Shown: in pieces, positions 7,201-13,897 of the stretch
How positions within the stretch are numbered: position 1 is the first letter of the stretch
How the letters are laid out: each line of letters starts with the position of its first letter
NCBI GenBank assembly: GCA_964503595.1
Contig: CAZDAM010000036.1
Coordinates: 1-28,710 of the forward strand
Direction: 5' to 3'
DNA length: 28,710 nucleotides
From: CAZDAM01 sp964503595
Lineage (GTDB): Bacteria; Muiribacteriota; UBA6191
Program-made: the position numbers and the translations under genes
The notes under the pieces: model-generated
What the model saw: only the letters and a program-made list of their open reading frames with translations
What the model was told of the DNA's origin: nothing
Database searches by the model: none

Positions 7201-9755
7201 GGCAGAACCGAGACATCTGAAATCCGAGGGGCCAGAGTATCAATGCCTGTACTCAGAATCAGGTTCTCTGAAGTGGTATTGCCCAGAAGATCCGAGGCGC
7301 TGACTTGAATCAGTGGGGCAGTGGTTTCGAGAGAAACCCGGGAGATAGCCAGTATGGCAGTGCCGGTCCGGGATGTCAGAGAGAAGCCGGTTGTACTGGT
7401 GCCCAGCCGGACGGATGCCTGAGACAGGCTTTCACTGGCCTGAAGATGAATCTGAATGCTGTCTGAGGTGGTCAGCCAGGCTGTCAGCGGGTGAGATGCG
7501 CTGAGGTTCAGCCCCGGAGGAGTGCTGTCCTGCTCAATGTTTAAATGATGAAGAGGACTTGGATTACCAGCAGGATCAATCTGACGGATCCGGAAGGTGT
7601 TGATCTGGTTCGGGTTGAGATTCAGAGTGGTGGTATAGGTCCCGTTCCGGGTGCTTCCCACAAGGCTGGAATTGAGTTCAATCCGGGCCAGGTTCTCTCC
7701 TTGAAGAGCCAGCGGCCAGGTCATGGAGGAAGTTCTGAGAGAAGAAGGAACACCAGTCACTCTGCCAGGAGGGATCCTGTCCAGAAGGACAATGGCGGAT
7801 GTTGTGGTCAGATTCTGGGCTCTGTCGATAAGTTCAAGCTGAAGCTGGATCTGATTGTCCATAAGACTAGCCAGGGCCGGAAACTCAAGATGGCAGCCAC
7901 TACCGGTTCCGTGGTCGATGGAGCAGTTCTGTCCGTAGGCATGGGTTACAAAGAGGCTGCCTCCAGCACTTAGACGGGCTACTACAGTGGAATTTTCGGA
8001 AAACTGCAGGCTTAAGGGAAAGCCCAGGGTGGTTGATGTCTGGGGCAGGTTGAAACCGGATAGAACTGTGGGTCGAGTTTTATCCAGGATCAGGTTGGTT
8101 TCACAGAGATCCGTGGTGTTGGATGCCAGTTGAATAAAGCCTGGACAGCGCAGGGGATTCCCGGCTTCATCCTCACCGCTCAGATCAAAATACCAGGTGC
8201 CTTCCTGGTTGAGATTCAGATCCAGAAAGGTGGACTGTGGTGGAATACTGGTAGAGCCCAGGCCTGGACTGGCCAGAGGATAGAGACGGTAACGCAGGGA
8301 AGTAAGGGGTTCGCTGAAGCTTAAGGGCAGGCGATAACTGCTGGAAGCTGGAGAAACCGGAGTGGCTGAAAATGTGGGTTGGGTACGATCGGCATAGAAA
8401 CGGAAGGAAATGCGTGAAGAGTTGAGTTCGTCGGTGGCATCGGCCAGAATTTCGATCAGACCATCAGGAAACTGGCTTAGAGTACATGAAAAGCCGGTGG
8501 TACAGACCAGCTGACCGGAAGAGGCTGTTGCGGTGAGAAGGCGGGAGGGGCCAAGTGCGTCGGTACTCAAAAGCTGAAAGCTCAGGCTCAAGGCCCTGGT
8601 TAGTCCGGGCAGAGCGGGGGAAGAAGTAATAGATGGTCCCTGGGTATCCCGGATGATGAGGAATTCTTTGGAGATATTACTGCCATCCAGAAGAATCCGG
8701 ATTCGGTTCTCCCCTTCGGTACTAAGGCTCAAATCGGTGGCAAACAGTCCGGTTGTACTGGAAATGAGGCTCTGGCTCAAAGAGCCGTTACGAAAAAGTG
8801 AAACTCTACGGGAACCCGGAGAGGTATTGCCGCTGATACGAATGATTTGAGTGGACGCCCGGGAAGGCAGAGCGGCCACACTTAAGACCCGGGAGGCATC
8901 CACCCCCCCGTTGAAGCTTCTCAGGGACTGGGTGATTTCCAGAGGCAGGGTCACCTGGGCAAGATTTCTGGTTGAAGTTGCAAAGCTTTCGATGGAGGTG
9001 GCAAGTTCCTGAGTGGCCCAGTTCTGTCTGAGCTGAATTCCTGCTGCGGTGAGAACGGAAGTTCCGGCAAGTCCATCGAGTTTCCCGTCCATGGAATCCT
9101 GGATCAGGAGGTTGATGGCGGCATTGGGGTTGATCCCCAGAGTTCTGGAAAGCTGGGAGACTCCGGCCAGGGCCAGACCGTAGGCCGGGTCGCCGGAATT
9201 TTCCTGGGTGGAAGCAGGGTTTTTGGGCTCGCTGTCATGCAGGCTGGTACGGCCGATCATGGCCGCTATGGATGAGGATGCATTCTGGATTCCGGAGGAT
9301 GTATAGATTCCTCTTCCGATACTGGCGGCCCAGGCCATGCTGGTCAAAGAGTTGATTTCGATTCTGGTCTGGGCACCGGAAAGGGCGGTTTTCAAGGGCT
9401 GATCCAGGTTGAGGGTCTGCCCGGTTGCCTCATCTTCAAAGCTGCCACCGCTTGCGATCAGTTCTAGGGGGAGGCCCCGATTTGTATAGCTGATGCTATA
9501 GCGGCCCTCCTGATCTGTGCGGGTGGTCTGAAGCAGGGTGCGGGAGCCGTTTTCCTCAATCTGGTAGATTTCGACAAGACTGTCTTCCACAGGCCCCTTG
9601 AAGACCCTGCCACTTGATTGGGCGGTCGGATTTGCTGGAGGAGAAGTTTCTACCGGAGGCAGGGGATTTGGAATTGAATTTCCCCCGGAGCCACAACCAC
9701 TGAAAAGGACAGCAAGGCCCAAAAGAAACAATTGTAAAAGCAGGAATTTTGACAT
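1119..9755 (-). CDS. Giant Ig-repeat surface lipoprotein with beta-propeller, C-terminus frameshifted
   Basis: As it stands this frame encodes 2878 residues. I chose ATG 9755-9753 because MSKFLLLQLFLLGLAVLFSGC is a lipoprotein signal peptide with the acylated Cys in LFSGC. A longer start at 9860 would place 35 non-hydrophobic residues ahead of it. A GKVF/KGPV-type carboxypeptidase-regulatory-like domain follows the linker (about residues 45-125), then a mostly helical region to about 330. About 20 diverged Ig-like units of roughly 100 residues occupy 369-2440, and a BNR-like beta-propeller follows. Units begin with a D-x-x-x-P boundary and many end with D-x-AGN. The role is probably adhesion or surface structure. 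The last 29 residues (from about 1205 down to 1122) are out-of-frame read-through after the six-G run at 1199-1204. Upstream there is no clear Shine-Dalgarno, only a TATATT (9769-9764) close to the ATG. Confidence 0.85.
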   Translation of the reverse strand: MSKFLLLQLFLLGLAVLFSGCGSGGNSIPNPLPPVETSPPANPTAQSSGRVFKGPVEDSLVEIYQIEENGSRTLLQTTRTDQEGRYSISYTNRGLPLELIASGGSFEDEATGQTLNLDQPLKTALSGAQTRIEINSLTSMAWAASIGRGIYTSSGIQNASSSIAAMIGRTSLHDSEPKNPASTQENSGDPAYGLALAGVSQLSRTLGINPNAAINLLIQDSMDGKLDGLAGTSVLTAAGIQLRQNWATQELATSIESFATSTRNLAQVTLPLEITQSLRSFNGGVDASRVLSVAALPSRASTQIIRISGNTSPGSRRVSLFRNGSLSQSLISSTTGLFATDLSLSTEGENRIRILLDGSNISKEFLIIRDTQGPSITSSPALPGLTRALSLSFQLLSTDALGPSRLLTATASSGQLVCTTGFSCTLSQFPDGLIEILADATDELNSSRISFRFYADRTQPTFSATPVSPASSSYRLPLSFSEPLTSLRYRLYPLASPGLGSTSIPPQSTFLDLNLNQEGTWYFDLSGEDEAGNPLRCPGFIQLASNTTDLCETNLILDKTRPTVLSGFNLPQTSTTLGFPLSLQFSENSTVVARLSAGGSLFVTHAYGQNCSIDHGTGSGCHLEFPALASLMDNQIQLQLELIDRAQNLTTTSAIVLLDRIPPGRVTGVPSSLRTSSMTWPLALQGENLARIELNSSLVGSTRNGTYTTTLNLNPNQINTFRIRQIDPAGNPSPLHHLNIEQDSTPPGLNLSASHPLTAWLTTSDSIQIHLQASESLSQASVRLGTSTTGFSLTSRTGTAILAISRVSLETTAPLIQVSASDLLGNTTSENLILSTGIDTLAPRISDVSVLPASGSVGIGQAITFSLTLENSDFQPQASFWRKFPSGAFTTSPLNTMSLNDLSLTTSFILEENDAGHGHPVQGLINVTDQAGNTSSTDFTGQAILDARRPRILQISNNLSSSGVLGVGKSIEFVLSLASEEPDLIVSATWFNRPLTFSPQSGGLFYKAQTTVEATDTSGHAPSIILTARDLAGNAAIPPLSSAILPIVHTIDAVAPAISLASVTPQTIATILIPDHKIRFFVTVDPSREATSPSTVSAFASWRSSIFSLPPLTNRTSFELLRNIDANSGDASANSTWQIWLEDLGGNRSAPQSGRITPIVDASLPAAVSVTASNLSRTGAAIIHDTLQIGLATSPFAGNYTASASLNLGTGTIPLLFQSQGDVLATTISLPSGSMETGSLILEQIEIHKPSGARSLPQTLSFSLLIDNQAPQIASAVLSSALTTARVGTLISASIFPRIAQTGISGSLSMFGSTYPLSAVSSGQLVTSFPLPAISGSGGPLSTQAQVMLKDIAGNSSEPVTVPATGFLSDTGIPVLTGLTAIPSVAATWLGLSDSLMISLFPASFSTDVTSGQAFLSGTTLSFDASLSLSLPLSQVPDAFLSSPVLSGIVLTDGAGNTSQVSSKTLTGLNLDTIKPRLLSLSAIASRFPTMRIGDSVELSFTVSEAMPATATAAYGGLTFPLVLSGNTYSGTYTLLSTHPSVTTPVLSLNLSDEARNLSTWTTQLPAVSFDTDAPEIQSFNLNSNSSSQLATLLRIGDQILLSVSLSQASTSGGTNPASLVEGNCLNRSTSFSPDTSGLVYTANLSILATDGFTSGPLICSALARDLAGNPSATVTAALAKGVDAQSPLIERIEHSASGTRIASGQMVHFRIVPSSASLADSTAVSSFFNGESLNFVRQSTDGTFLATYTMLPGKPEHPITPIQLEARLNDLVGNQGPLFTTTNLPYLFKATPSTLSLSHNHTTAGRLGVFNLENTTNSSILFELSVSPPDKSLSVVSTIMGTVPLSFSSNQDGSLYTANYLVSPVHPYSQSSAPVNITATDSFGNTTSLMDTSLAKAIDPVAPILTQASMRLLQATPVQSGWVKIGDSVEFELVANAACIATTCSQDPPVTVSALFAGTSLSFLSTDSLHWITTFTLDADRTTLAPGLNQLTSIKGYDQAGNSASIPGFIVMTAALDARRPTIQSLSVSSTSPVSVLTVGDYIEFMLVSNMLAPSGTERFGWATATYNGASLNFTEESSSGVYLSTYTVATTHTDQNQPLQLADVYFYDQAGNRSLLPATTVAGLNGVSLPIDLGPPIVLSLSATPSSSRTTLKMGDSVAFSLILSKAEENLSFTSAAYNGVALSFTSTNGTHYLATYILDNGHMNQLSSPVQLALTMSDAASQTATAATTSIGFLLDPNPPSITSFDFANPLAESVGLGQHVTFSLISQAAEPGATVMKVSSGVTSILTFAGKELHFTSTDGLQFTTHYTVKNGDNLAGFFSLNQVSLIDAAGNQSPLNATQTVYKSLDGTLPATPSIFPRLLTTTNLSASLNLSGQGDTELWLNGAKITDLPSSGQYVYTTSLVSGSLTSLSFQIREASGNRSPLQTAWLLSTPKAILNNHSGLWNNTHAGLNRIYPNPFLDSSLYICGRFGLARLNLNPNFEASTDSYTSLQSGLEAICPEQLVSAGLEGPLLALQNGRIYRKEPSATNFTQLPLSAHGNRSVNALLFPTSHASRAYAATTETLRGSASSGLSFSDNLNANGPLPVTTEKLYHQTLAYAGNRIYTGTKGGLFFTDLSGTFGSWNLAGAGSAIPTTSATDLISLAATQNLSALIAITSQNKLLITSNLSAETDTIKPAFHAPVASEISHASLFSHGLILAASGSQILSLPNYGSAAQTIWQSFGTNLVGIAAAQQETRAFMATDSHLYASSDLMGTSTSLSDLTSALPPLVSRMALGNQTAYFLSAGSLMSLTYGQMISQASLIQSTQTSFTAITLRPSDSRIFFANSTGLLSIDASGGSTLTPALPSPRITSPPCTPLQPLPMSSLPDTIRDSS
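2430..8650 (-). repeat. About 20 tandem Ig-like protein repeats within the giant lipoprotein
   Basis: The encoded units run about 100 residues each. Counting D-x-x-x-P junctions (for example DTQGP, DRTQP, DKTRP, DSTPP, DARRP twice, DTDAP, DPVAP, DPNPP) gives 20 units. Conserved inner positions are a GDSV.F.L strand, a Y(N)G..L.F turn, a (L)ATYT strand and a closing D.AGN.S. The DNA copies are well diverged, so recombination between units looks old. The junctions resemble bacterial Ig-like and cadherin-like domains of adhesins. I could not assign one Pfam family by eye. Confidence 0.75.
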
Positions 9756-9853
9756 ATTTCTGTAATATAGCGGAAAAACCGGGAAGAAGCCTTTGCTTCT
9801 CAGTTGAATTTGTCTCGAAAATGGTTCAGGAGTTTGCTCTTGAGGGCCGAAAC

Positions 9854-9882
9854 TTGCCAACTTAGTTACAGGCCAATATAAT
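9854..9882 (+). promoter_or_regulatory. Sigma70-type promoter for citrate synthase
   Basis: TTGCCA (9854-9859) and a perfect TATAAT (9877-9882) are separated by 17 bases. The predicted start near 9889 gives a leader of about 70 nt before the coding start. It lies in the divergent space between the giant lipoprotein gene and citrate synthase. Confidence 0.6.
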
Positions 9883-9957
9883 CCAGCCTTGTGAATACAG
9901 GTGCACTTATGGTCTTGTGCGTACCTTTTTGAATTTTGTGCTTTTTAAGGAAGGGGT

Positions 9958-11109
9958 GTGAGCGTGTCCGAAATAAGCTATTCTCGTGGTCTTGCAGGTG
10001 TGATTGCTGATGAATCCAGAATCTGCACGATTGACGGTGTTAAGGGCGAGCTCTATTACATGGGCTATCCGATTCAGGTTCTCGCAGAAAAATCCAGTTT
10101 CATTGAGATTACATACTTGCTGCTGTTCGGTAAACTGCCAGCAAGCAAGCAGGAGCTTTCCAGCTTTGAGAACCAACTGAAGTCCCATCGCCAGCTGCCT
10201 GAAGAGGCTCGCTCTGCTCTGGCCACCTTCCCCAAGGAAGCTCACCCTATGAGCTGTCTGCAGGCTCTGGTCGCAGTTCTTGGCATGAAAGACCCCGGAG
10301 CGGGCAGTGATTCTTCTGAAGTGAACCGGAAAAGAGCCATTCGTCTGACTTCCCTCTTTCCCACCCTGGTGGCAGCTATTCATCGCCATCGCACTTCCCA
10401 GGCGATTCTGGAACCCAGAGAAGATCTTTCCCATGCGGCGAATTTTCTTTACATGCTGAATGGGGAAGTTCCTACAGCCCAGATTGAAAAAATGTTTGAT
10501 GTATGTCTTGTTCTTCATGCTGAGCACACATTCAACGCTTCCACCTTCACAGGTCGTGTTGTTGGCTCGACTCTGGCTGATCTTTACAGCTCGGTTTCCG
10601 CAGCCGTTGGAGCTCTGTTTGGACCACTGCATGGTGGAGCCAACGAGAAGGTTCTGGATATGGTCCGGGAAATTGGGAGTGCCGACAATGTGGATGCCTG
10701 GTTTGCCGAAGCTCTGGTCAAGAAGACCAAAATCATGGGCATGGGTCACCGGGTTTATAAGACCATTGATCCTCGCGCTAAAATTCTTCGGCGCCTGCTG
10801 GACGAACTTTCCGAAACGAAAGGGGAGCGGGCGGGTCTTGAAATCCTTGATCAACTCGCTGGCCTGATGGCTGTCAAGGTTGAACAGGAGGGTAAGCAGA
10901 TTTGGCCGAATGTGGATTTCTTCAGCGGTACTCTTTACTCTCTGATGGGTATTGACAGTATCAATTTCACTCCTATTTTTGCGGTATCAAGGGTGACTGG
11001 CTGGTGTGCTCACATTCTCGAGCTTTGGGAAGACAATCGTCTTTATCGCCCTAAAGCCCACTATGTTGGTGATAAGGATCTGGAGTATAAATCCATTGAT
11101 GAGCGCTGA
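9958..11109 (+). CDS. gltA: Citrate synthase
   Basis: The 383-residue enzyme condenses acetyl-CoA with oxaloacetate to citrate, the entry step of the TCA cycle. The catalytic residues are visible: His225 in PLHGGAN, His264 in MGMGHRVYKT and Asp320 in WPNVDFFSG. The length suits the short dimer-type citrate synthase rather than the ~430-residue E. coli type. A 2-methylcitrate synthase cannot be excluded, but no prp genes are nearby. The start is GTG at 9958 after a purine run (AAGGAAGGGG, 9947-9956). A second GTG at 9964 is equally well spaced. The 3' end overlaps the next gene by 11 bp. The promoter at 9854-9882 fits this gene. Confidence 0.95.
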   Translation: MSVSEISYSRGLAGVIADESRICTIDGVKGELYYMGYPIQVLAEKSSFIEITYLLLFGKLPASKQELSSFENQLKSHRQLPEEARSALATFPKEAHPMSCLQALVAVLGMKDPGAGSDSSEVNRKRAIRLTSLFPTLVAAIHRHRTSQAILEPREDLSHAANFLYMLNGEVPTAQIEKMFDVCLVLHAEHTFNASTFTGRVVGSTLADLYSSVSAAVGALFGPLHGGANEKVLDMVREIGSADNVDAWFAEALVKKTKIMGMGHRVYKTIDPRAKILRRLLDELSETKGERAGLEILDQLAGLMAVKVEQEGKQIWPNVDFFSGTLYSLMGIDSINFTPIFAVSRVTGWCAHILELWEDNRLYRPKAHYVGDKDLEYKSIDER

Positions 11110-12121
11110 TGGTTTCAGAAAATCTCTGTGTCTGGCGGGCCTGCTGCTTTTTGGGGCAGCAGGCCCTCTTCACACTGAGGAGAACGATTTGGATGGGGAA
11201 GCTTATGAGGCTTCTTGGCTTCGTTTGATGGATGCCAGAAGAGGGCCCCAGAACCTCATGGATCTGATGGCTGCTTCAGACTGGTTGGAAATGAAGGCCT
11301 CCTTAAAGTCGGGAGAATCTTTTGATGATTTGAAGGCCTGGATTGAGAGCCAAGGAGTTTTTGAGCCGGTTTTCAAGGCTTTGCGCTCCTATACGGCGCC
11401 ACGCAGGAAGACAGTTTCGAATGTTGCCAATCATGCCAATGCCAGAAAGACAATTTCTGATGAAGCGATAGAAAAGCAGTATGACTGGTTTGTGAGGCAT
11501 CGGGTTCATCTGGAAGAAATGGCAGAGCGCACACGCGTGAATCCGGAGATTTTGGCGGCGATCTGTTACGCCGAAACCCGGTTGAGTCAGTATCGTCTGC
11601 CTCATCTGGCAGTGGATGCGGTCTTCACTCTGAATGGTCTTCTGGAAAACGGGATTCTCTCCAATGAAGAGTCTCAAAGGGGGCGCATCAAACGTCTGAA
11701 GCGTCTTGCCCGGGCAAGTCTTCTTTCGCTCTGGCGTTTTGAACGGGATCATGATTTTGCTGTTCGCAGAATCAGGAGTTCCTGGGCAGGGGCTGTGGGC
11801 CCCATGCAACTGATGCCATTCAACTTCCATTATCTGAGTGATGGAGATGGCGATGGAATCATTGACCCGGAAAACATGCTTGACTCTTTGACAGGGGCAG
11901 CTTCATTTCTGAATGCCAAGGGTTGGGGGGCTCGCCAGAACTGGCTGTTTCGCCAGAATCTGAATGATGCGGAACTGGTTGGGATCCTTTTGAAATATAA
12001 TTCCAGTACGCCTTATGCTGAAGGAGTTCTGGAGGCAGCCAAGCGTCTTAGGGAGCTGATTCTGAAGAAAGAGAGCGAGTCCGCTTCGGGGCTGAAACCT
12101 GTCGGGACGTCACAGGAATAA
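11099..12121 (+). CDS. MltB-like lytic murein transglycosylase (SLT_2, GH103)
   Basis: The 340-residue exported protein starts at ATG 11099, inside the end of the citrate synthase gene. This start gives an N-terminal signal peptide (KSLCLAGLLLFGAAG). Starts further upstream lack one. The family cleaves the MurNAc-GlcNAc bond of peptidoglycan with formation of a 1,6-anhydro end. The catalytic Glu is probably Glu159 in ICYAETRLSQY. The MltB signature continues with WAGAVGPMQLMPFNF, the DGDGDGIIDPEN loop (calcium-binding-like) and a final SFLNAKGW helix. The 11-bp overlap suggests co-transcription with citrate synthase, although the functions are unrelated. No lipobox is seen, so it is likely a soluble periplasmic enzyme. 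Confidence 0.85.
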   Translation: MSADGFRKSLCLAGLLLFGAAGPLHTEENDLDGEAYEASWLRLMDARRGPQNLMDLMAASDWLEMKASLKSGESFDDLKAWIESQGVFEPVFKALRSYTAPRRKTVSNVANHANARKTISDEAIEKQYDWFVRHRVHLEEMAERTRVNPEILAAICYAETRLSQYRLPHLAVDAVFTLNGLLENGILSNEESQRGRIKRLKRLARASLLSLWRFERDHDFAVRRIRSSWAGAVGPMQLMPFNFHYLSDGDGDGIIDPENMLDSLTGAASFLNAKGWGARQNWLFRQNLNDAELVGILLKYNSSTPYAEGVLEAAKRLRELILKKESESASGLKPVGTSQE

Positions 12122-12123
12122 AG

Positions 12124-12152
12124 TTTCTTTGTGATTCCTCTCATGCTAGAAT
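12124..12152 (+). promoter_or_regulatory. Possible extended -10 promoter for rimP-nusA
   Basis: TTTCTT (12124-12129) lies 17 bases upstream of TAGAAT (12147-12152), which carries the extended -10 dinucleotide TG at 12144-12145. The predicted start is near 12159, leaving a leader of about 75 nt that contains the hairpin at 12180-12202. The -35 is poor, so this is a moderate call. Confidence 0.4.
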
Positions 12153-12179
12153 TCAATCTGTTTGCGCGGGGAGCGGCTG

Positions 12180-12202
12180 AAGTGGTCTCGGCCACTTTTT
12201 TT
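12180..12202 (+). terminator. Intrinsic terminator or leader attenuator before rimP
   Basis: AAGTGG (12180-12185) pairs with CCACTT (12192-12197) around a 6-nt loop, and seven T follow (12196-12202). It could end the citrate synthase/transglycosylase transcript. If the promoter at 12124-12152 is real it lies inside the rimP leader and would attenuate it. Confidence 0.55.
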
Positions 12203-12232
12203 GTTTGCGTGAAACGGTGAGGAGTAGAAAGC

Positions 12233-12661
12233 ATGGCAACCGCCAAGGATATACGGGAAGTCGTTCAGCCGATGGCTGATGAAATGGGTGTGACCATTTA
12301 CGATATTCATTTGAAAAAGCGCGATCGTGAGCCGGTTGCGGAAATTCTGGTCGATGCTCCTGGTGGCTTGAATGTAGATGGCTGCAGCCGGCTGCATCGT
12401 CGGATTGCCAAAGCTATTGAGGGGACGGAACTGGATGAAGTCCTGATTTCGGTTTCTACCCCTGGAGCTGGCCGGCGTTGCCGTTTCCCCCAGGACTTTC
12501 TGTTTTATTCCGAGCGTAATTTTGAAGTCAGGCTCAAGGATGGCGGGGAACTTGGCGGACTGGTGAAGATTTTGGACCAGGAGTCCGGAAAAATGCAGGT
12601 TGGAGATACCGCAGTGAACTGGTCTGATGTGGCGGAAGCCAAATTCCGTCTGGAATTCTGA
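12233..12661 (+). CDS. rimP: Ribosome maturation factor RimP
   Basis: The 142-residue protein is needed for 30S subunit maturation. The family pattern is clear: an N-terminal alpha/beta domain with VTIYDIHLKK and a VDGCSRLHRRI helix, the VSTPGAGR turn (usually V-S-S-P-G), then FLFYSERNFEVRLKDG leading into a C-terminal SH3-like barrel. Length is near the usual ~150. ATG 12233 is preceded by GGTGAGGAG (12217-12225). It heads the conserved rimP-nusA-infB cluster, with 41 bp to nusA. Confidence 0.93.
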   Translation: MATAKDIREVVQPMADEMGVTIYDIHLKKRDREPVAEILVDAPGGLNVDGCSRLHRRIAKAIEGTELDEVLISVSTPGAGRRCRFPQDFLFYSERNFEVRLKDGGELGGLVKILDQESGKMQVGDTAVNWSDVAEAKFRLEF

Positions 12662-12702
12662 ATTCGGCGTTTTCGTCCGAGCAATCTGGAGATATAGGCA
12701 TC

Positions 12703-13755
12703 ATGAAAACGAATCTAGCTGTCGCACTCAAGGAAATTCAGAAGCAACGTGGCATCTCTGCGGAAGAAATGCTGAGCACTCTGGAAGATGCCCTGATTCG
12801 TGCATACTTAAAGAACAACAGTTTTGACGGAGAGCTGAAAATTGAATTCCGTGAAGACGGCAGTTATGCAGTTATGACATACAAGGCCGTTGTGGAAGGC
12901 GTTGAGCGCGAGGATCGCGAAATCTCCATTACGGAAGCCCGCATGATTTCAGAAGATGCTGAAGTCGGGGATGAGATTCTCGTTGACATCACTCCGGATC
13001 AGTTCGGCCGGGTTGCGGCCCAGACGGTTCGCCAGGTGATTATGCAGAAAATCACGGAAGTGGATCGCAAGGCTGTCTATGACAAATTTTCTGAGCGGAT
13101 TGGGACTTTGATTGCCGGAAGGATTCAGCGTTTTGAGCGGGGGGATATTCTGGTAGAGCTGGAAGATGAAATTGAGGGTCTGCTGCCCGTCCGCGAGCAG
13201 ATTCCTTCCCAGCGTTTCCGTCAGGGTGATGTCCTGAAGGCCGTGCTTCTGGATGTGCGCAAGCAGGGTAAGGGTCCTCAGATCATCCTGTCCCGGACTC
13301 ATCCGGATTTTCTGGCTCGCCTGTTTGAGCAGGAAGTTCCTGAAATCAGCGACAAGCTTGTGGAGATCAAGTCGATTGCCCGTGAGCCTGGGGTGCGTTC
13401 CAAAATAGCGGTGTACTCGGTTGAGGATCATATTGATCCGGTTGGCTCCTGTGTGGGTCTGCGCGGTTCCCGCATTCAGGTCATCGTGGGAGAGCTCAAT
13501 GGTGAAAAAATCGATATTGTGAAATGGAATCCCGATTTTGAAACCTATATTGCCAACGCTCTCTCTCCGGCCAAGCCCCGTACCATGCAATACATCGAAG
13601 ATGAAAACCGCATGATTGTCGTAGTCCCAGACTCCCAACTGTCTCTGGCAATTGGAAGAGAAGGACAGAATGTTCGTCTTGCGGCGAAGCTGACGCATGT
13701 AAAGATTGATATTGTTAAAGAGAGTGATTATATTAGGAGTCTTGATTTGGGGTGA
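12703..13755 (+). CDS. nusA: Transcription termination/antitermination factor NusA
   Basis: NusA binds RNA polymerase and modulates pausing, intrinsic termination and antitermination. The 350-residue protein shows an N-terminal polymerase-binding domain (about 1-125), an S1 domain (about 130-200, with GRIQRFERGDILVELE) and two KH domains. The KH motifs are GSCVGLRGSRIQVIVGEL and LAIGREGQNVRLAAKLT. It ends directly after KH2, so the C-terminal acidic repeats of gamma-proteobacterial NusA (~495 aa) are absent, as in many other phyla. A GGAG at 12688-12691 serves ATG 12703. A strong intrinsic terminator follows at 13775-13821, before infB, and another hairpin lies in the rimP leader. NusA acts at such sites, so feedback on its own operon is plausible but unproven. 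Confidence 0.95.
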   Translation: MKTNLAVALKEIQKQRGISAEEMLSTLEDALIRAYLKNNSFDGELKIEFREDGSYAVMTYKAVVEGVEREDREISITEARMISEDAEVGDEILVDITPDQFGRVAAQTVRQVIMQKITEVDRKAVYDKFSERIGTLIAGRIQRFERGDILVELEDEIEGLLPVREQIPSQRFRQGDVLKAVLLDVRKQGKGPQIILSRTHPDFLARLFEQEVPEISDKLVEIKSIAREPGVRSKIAVYSVEDHIDPVGSCVGLRGSRIQVIVGELNGEKIDIVKWNPDFETYIANALSPAKPRTMQYIEDENRMIVVVPDSQLSLAIGREGQNVRLAAKLTHVKIDIVKESDYIRSLDLG

Positions 13756-13774
13756 GCCAAATTTGGCCCATTAC

Positions 13775-13821
13775 AAGGGTCCGGCAGATGGCATGATGCT
13801 TGTCTGAGGGGGCCTTTTTTT
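13775..13821 (+). terminator. Intrinsic terminator between nusA and infB
   Basis: An outer stem pairs AAGGGTCC (13775-13782) with GGGGCCTT (13809-13816), with one bulged G and one G-T pair. Inner helices CAGA/TCTG and GCA/TGC stack above it, and the right arm runs into seven T (13815-13821). A perfect palindrome GCCAAATTTGGC (13756-13767) lies just upstream, straight after the nusA stop. infB begins 76 bp later with no clear promoter between, so it probably depends on read-through. Confidence 0.6.
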
Positions 13822-13897
13822 ACTTCTAACGAGTCTTGATGACTGACGGCAGAAGCAGTTCGCGCTTGACCCCAAGGCGCCGGCTGGCAGGGATGAC

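Noticed and set aside
9907..10854. A 315-codon minus-strand frame opposite citrate synthase
   Set aside because: Citrate synthase is unmistakable on the plus strand, and this frame shows no domain or ribosome-binding site.
13756..13767. Palindrome GCCAAATTTGGC as a regulator operator
   Set aside because: It directly follows the nusA stop and precedes a terminator; a single palindrome there has no promoter to control.
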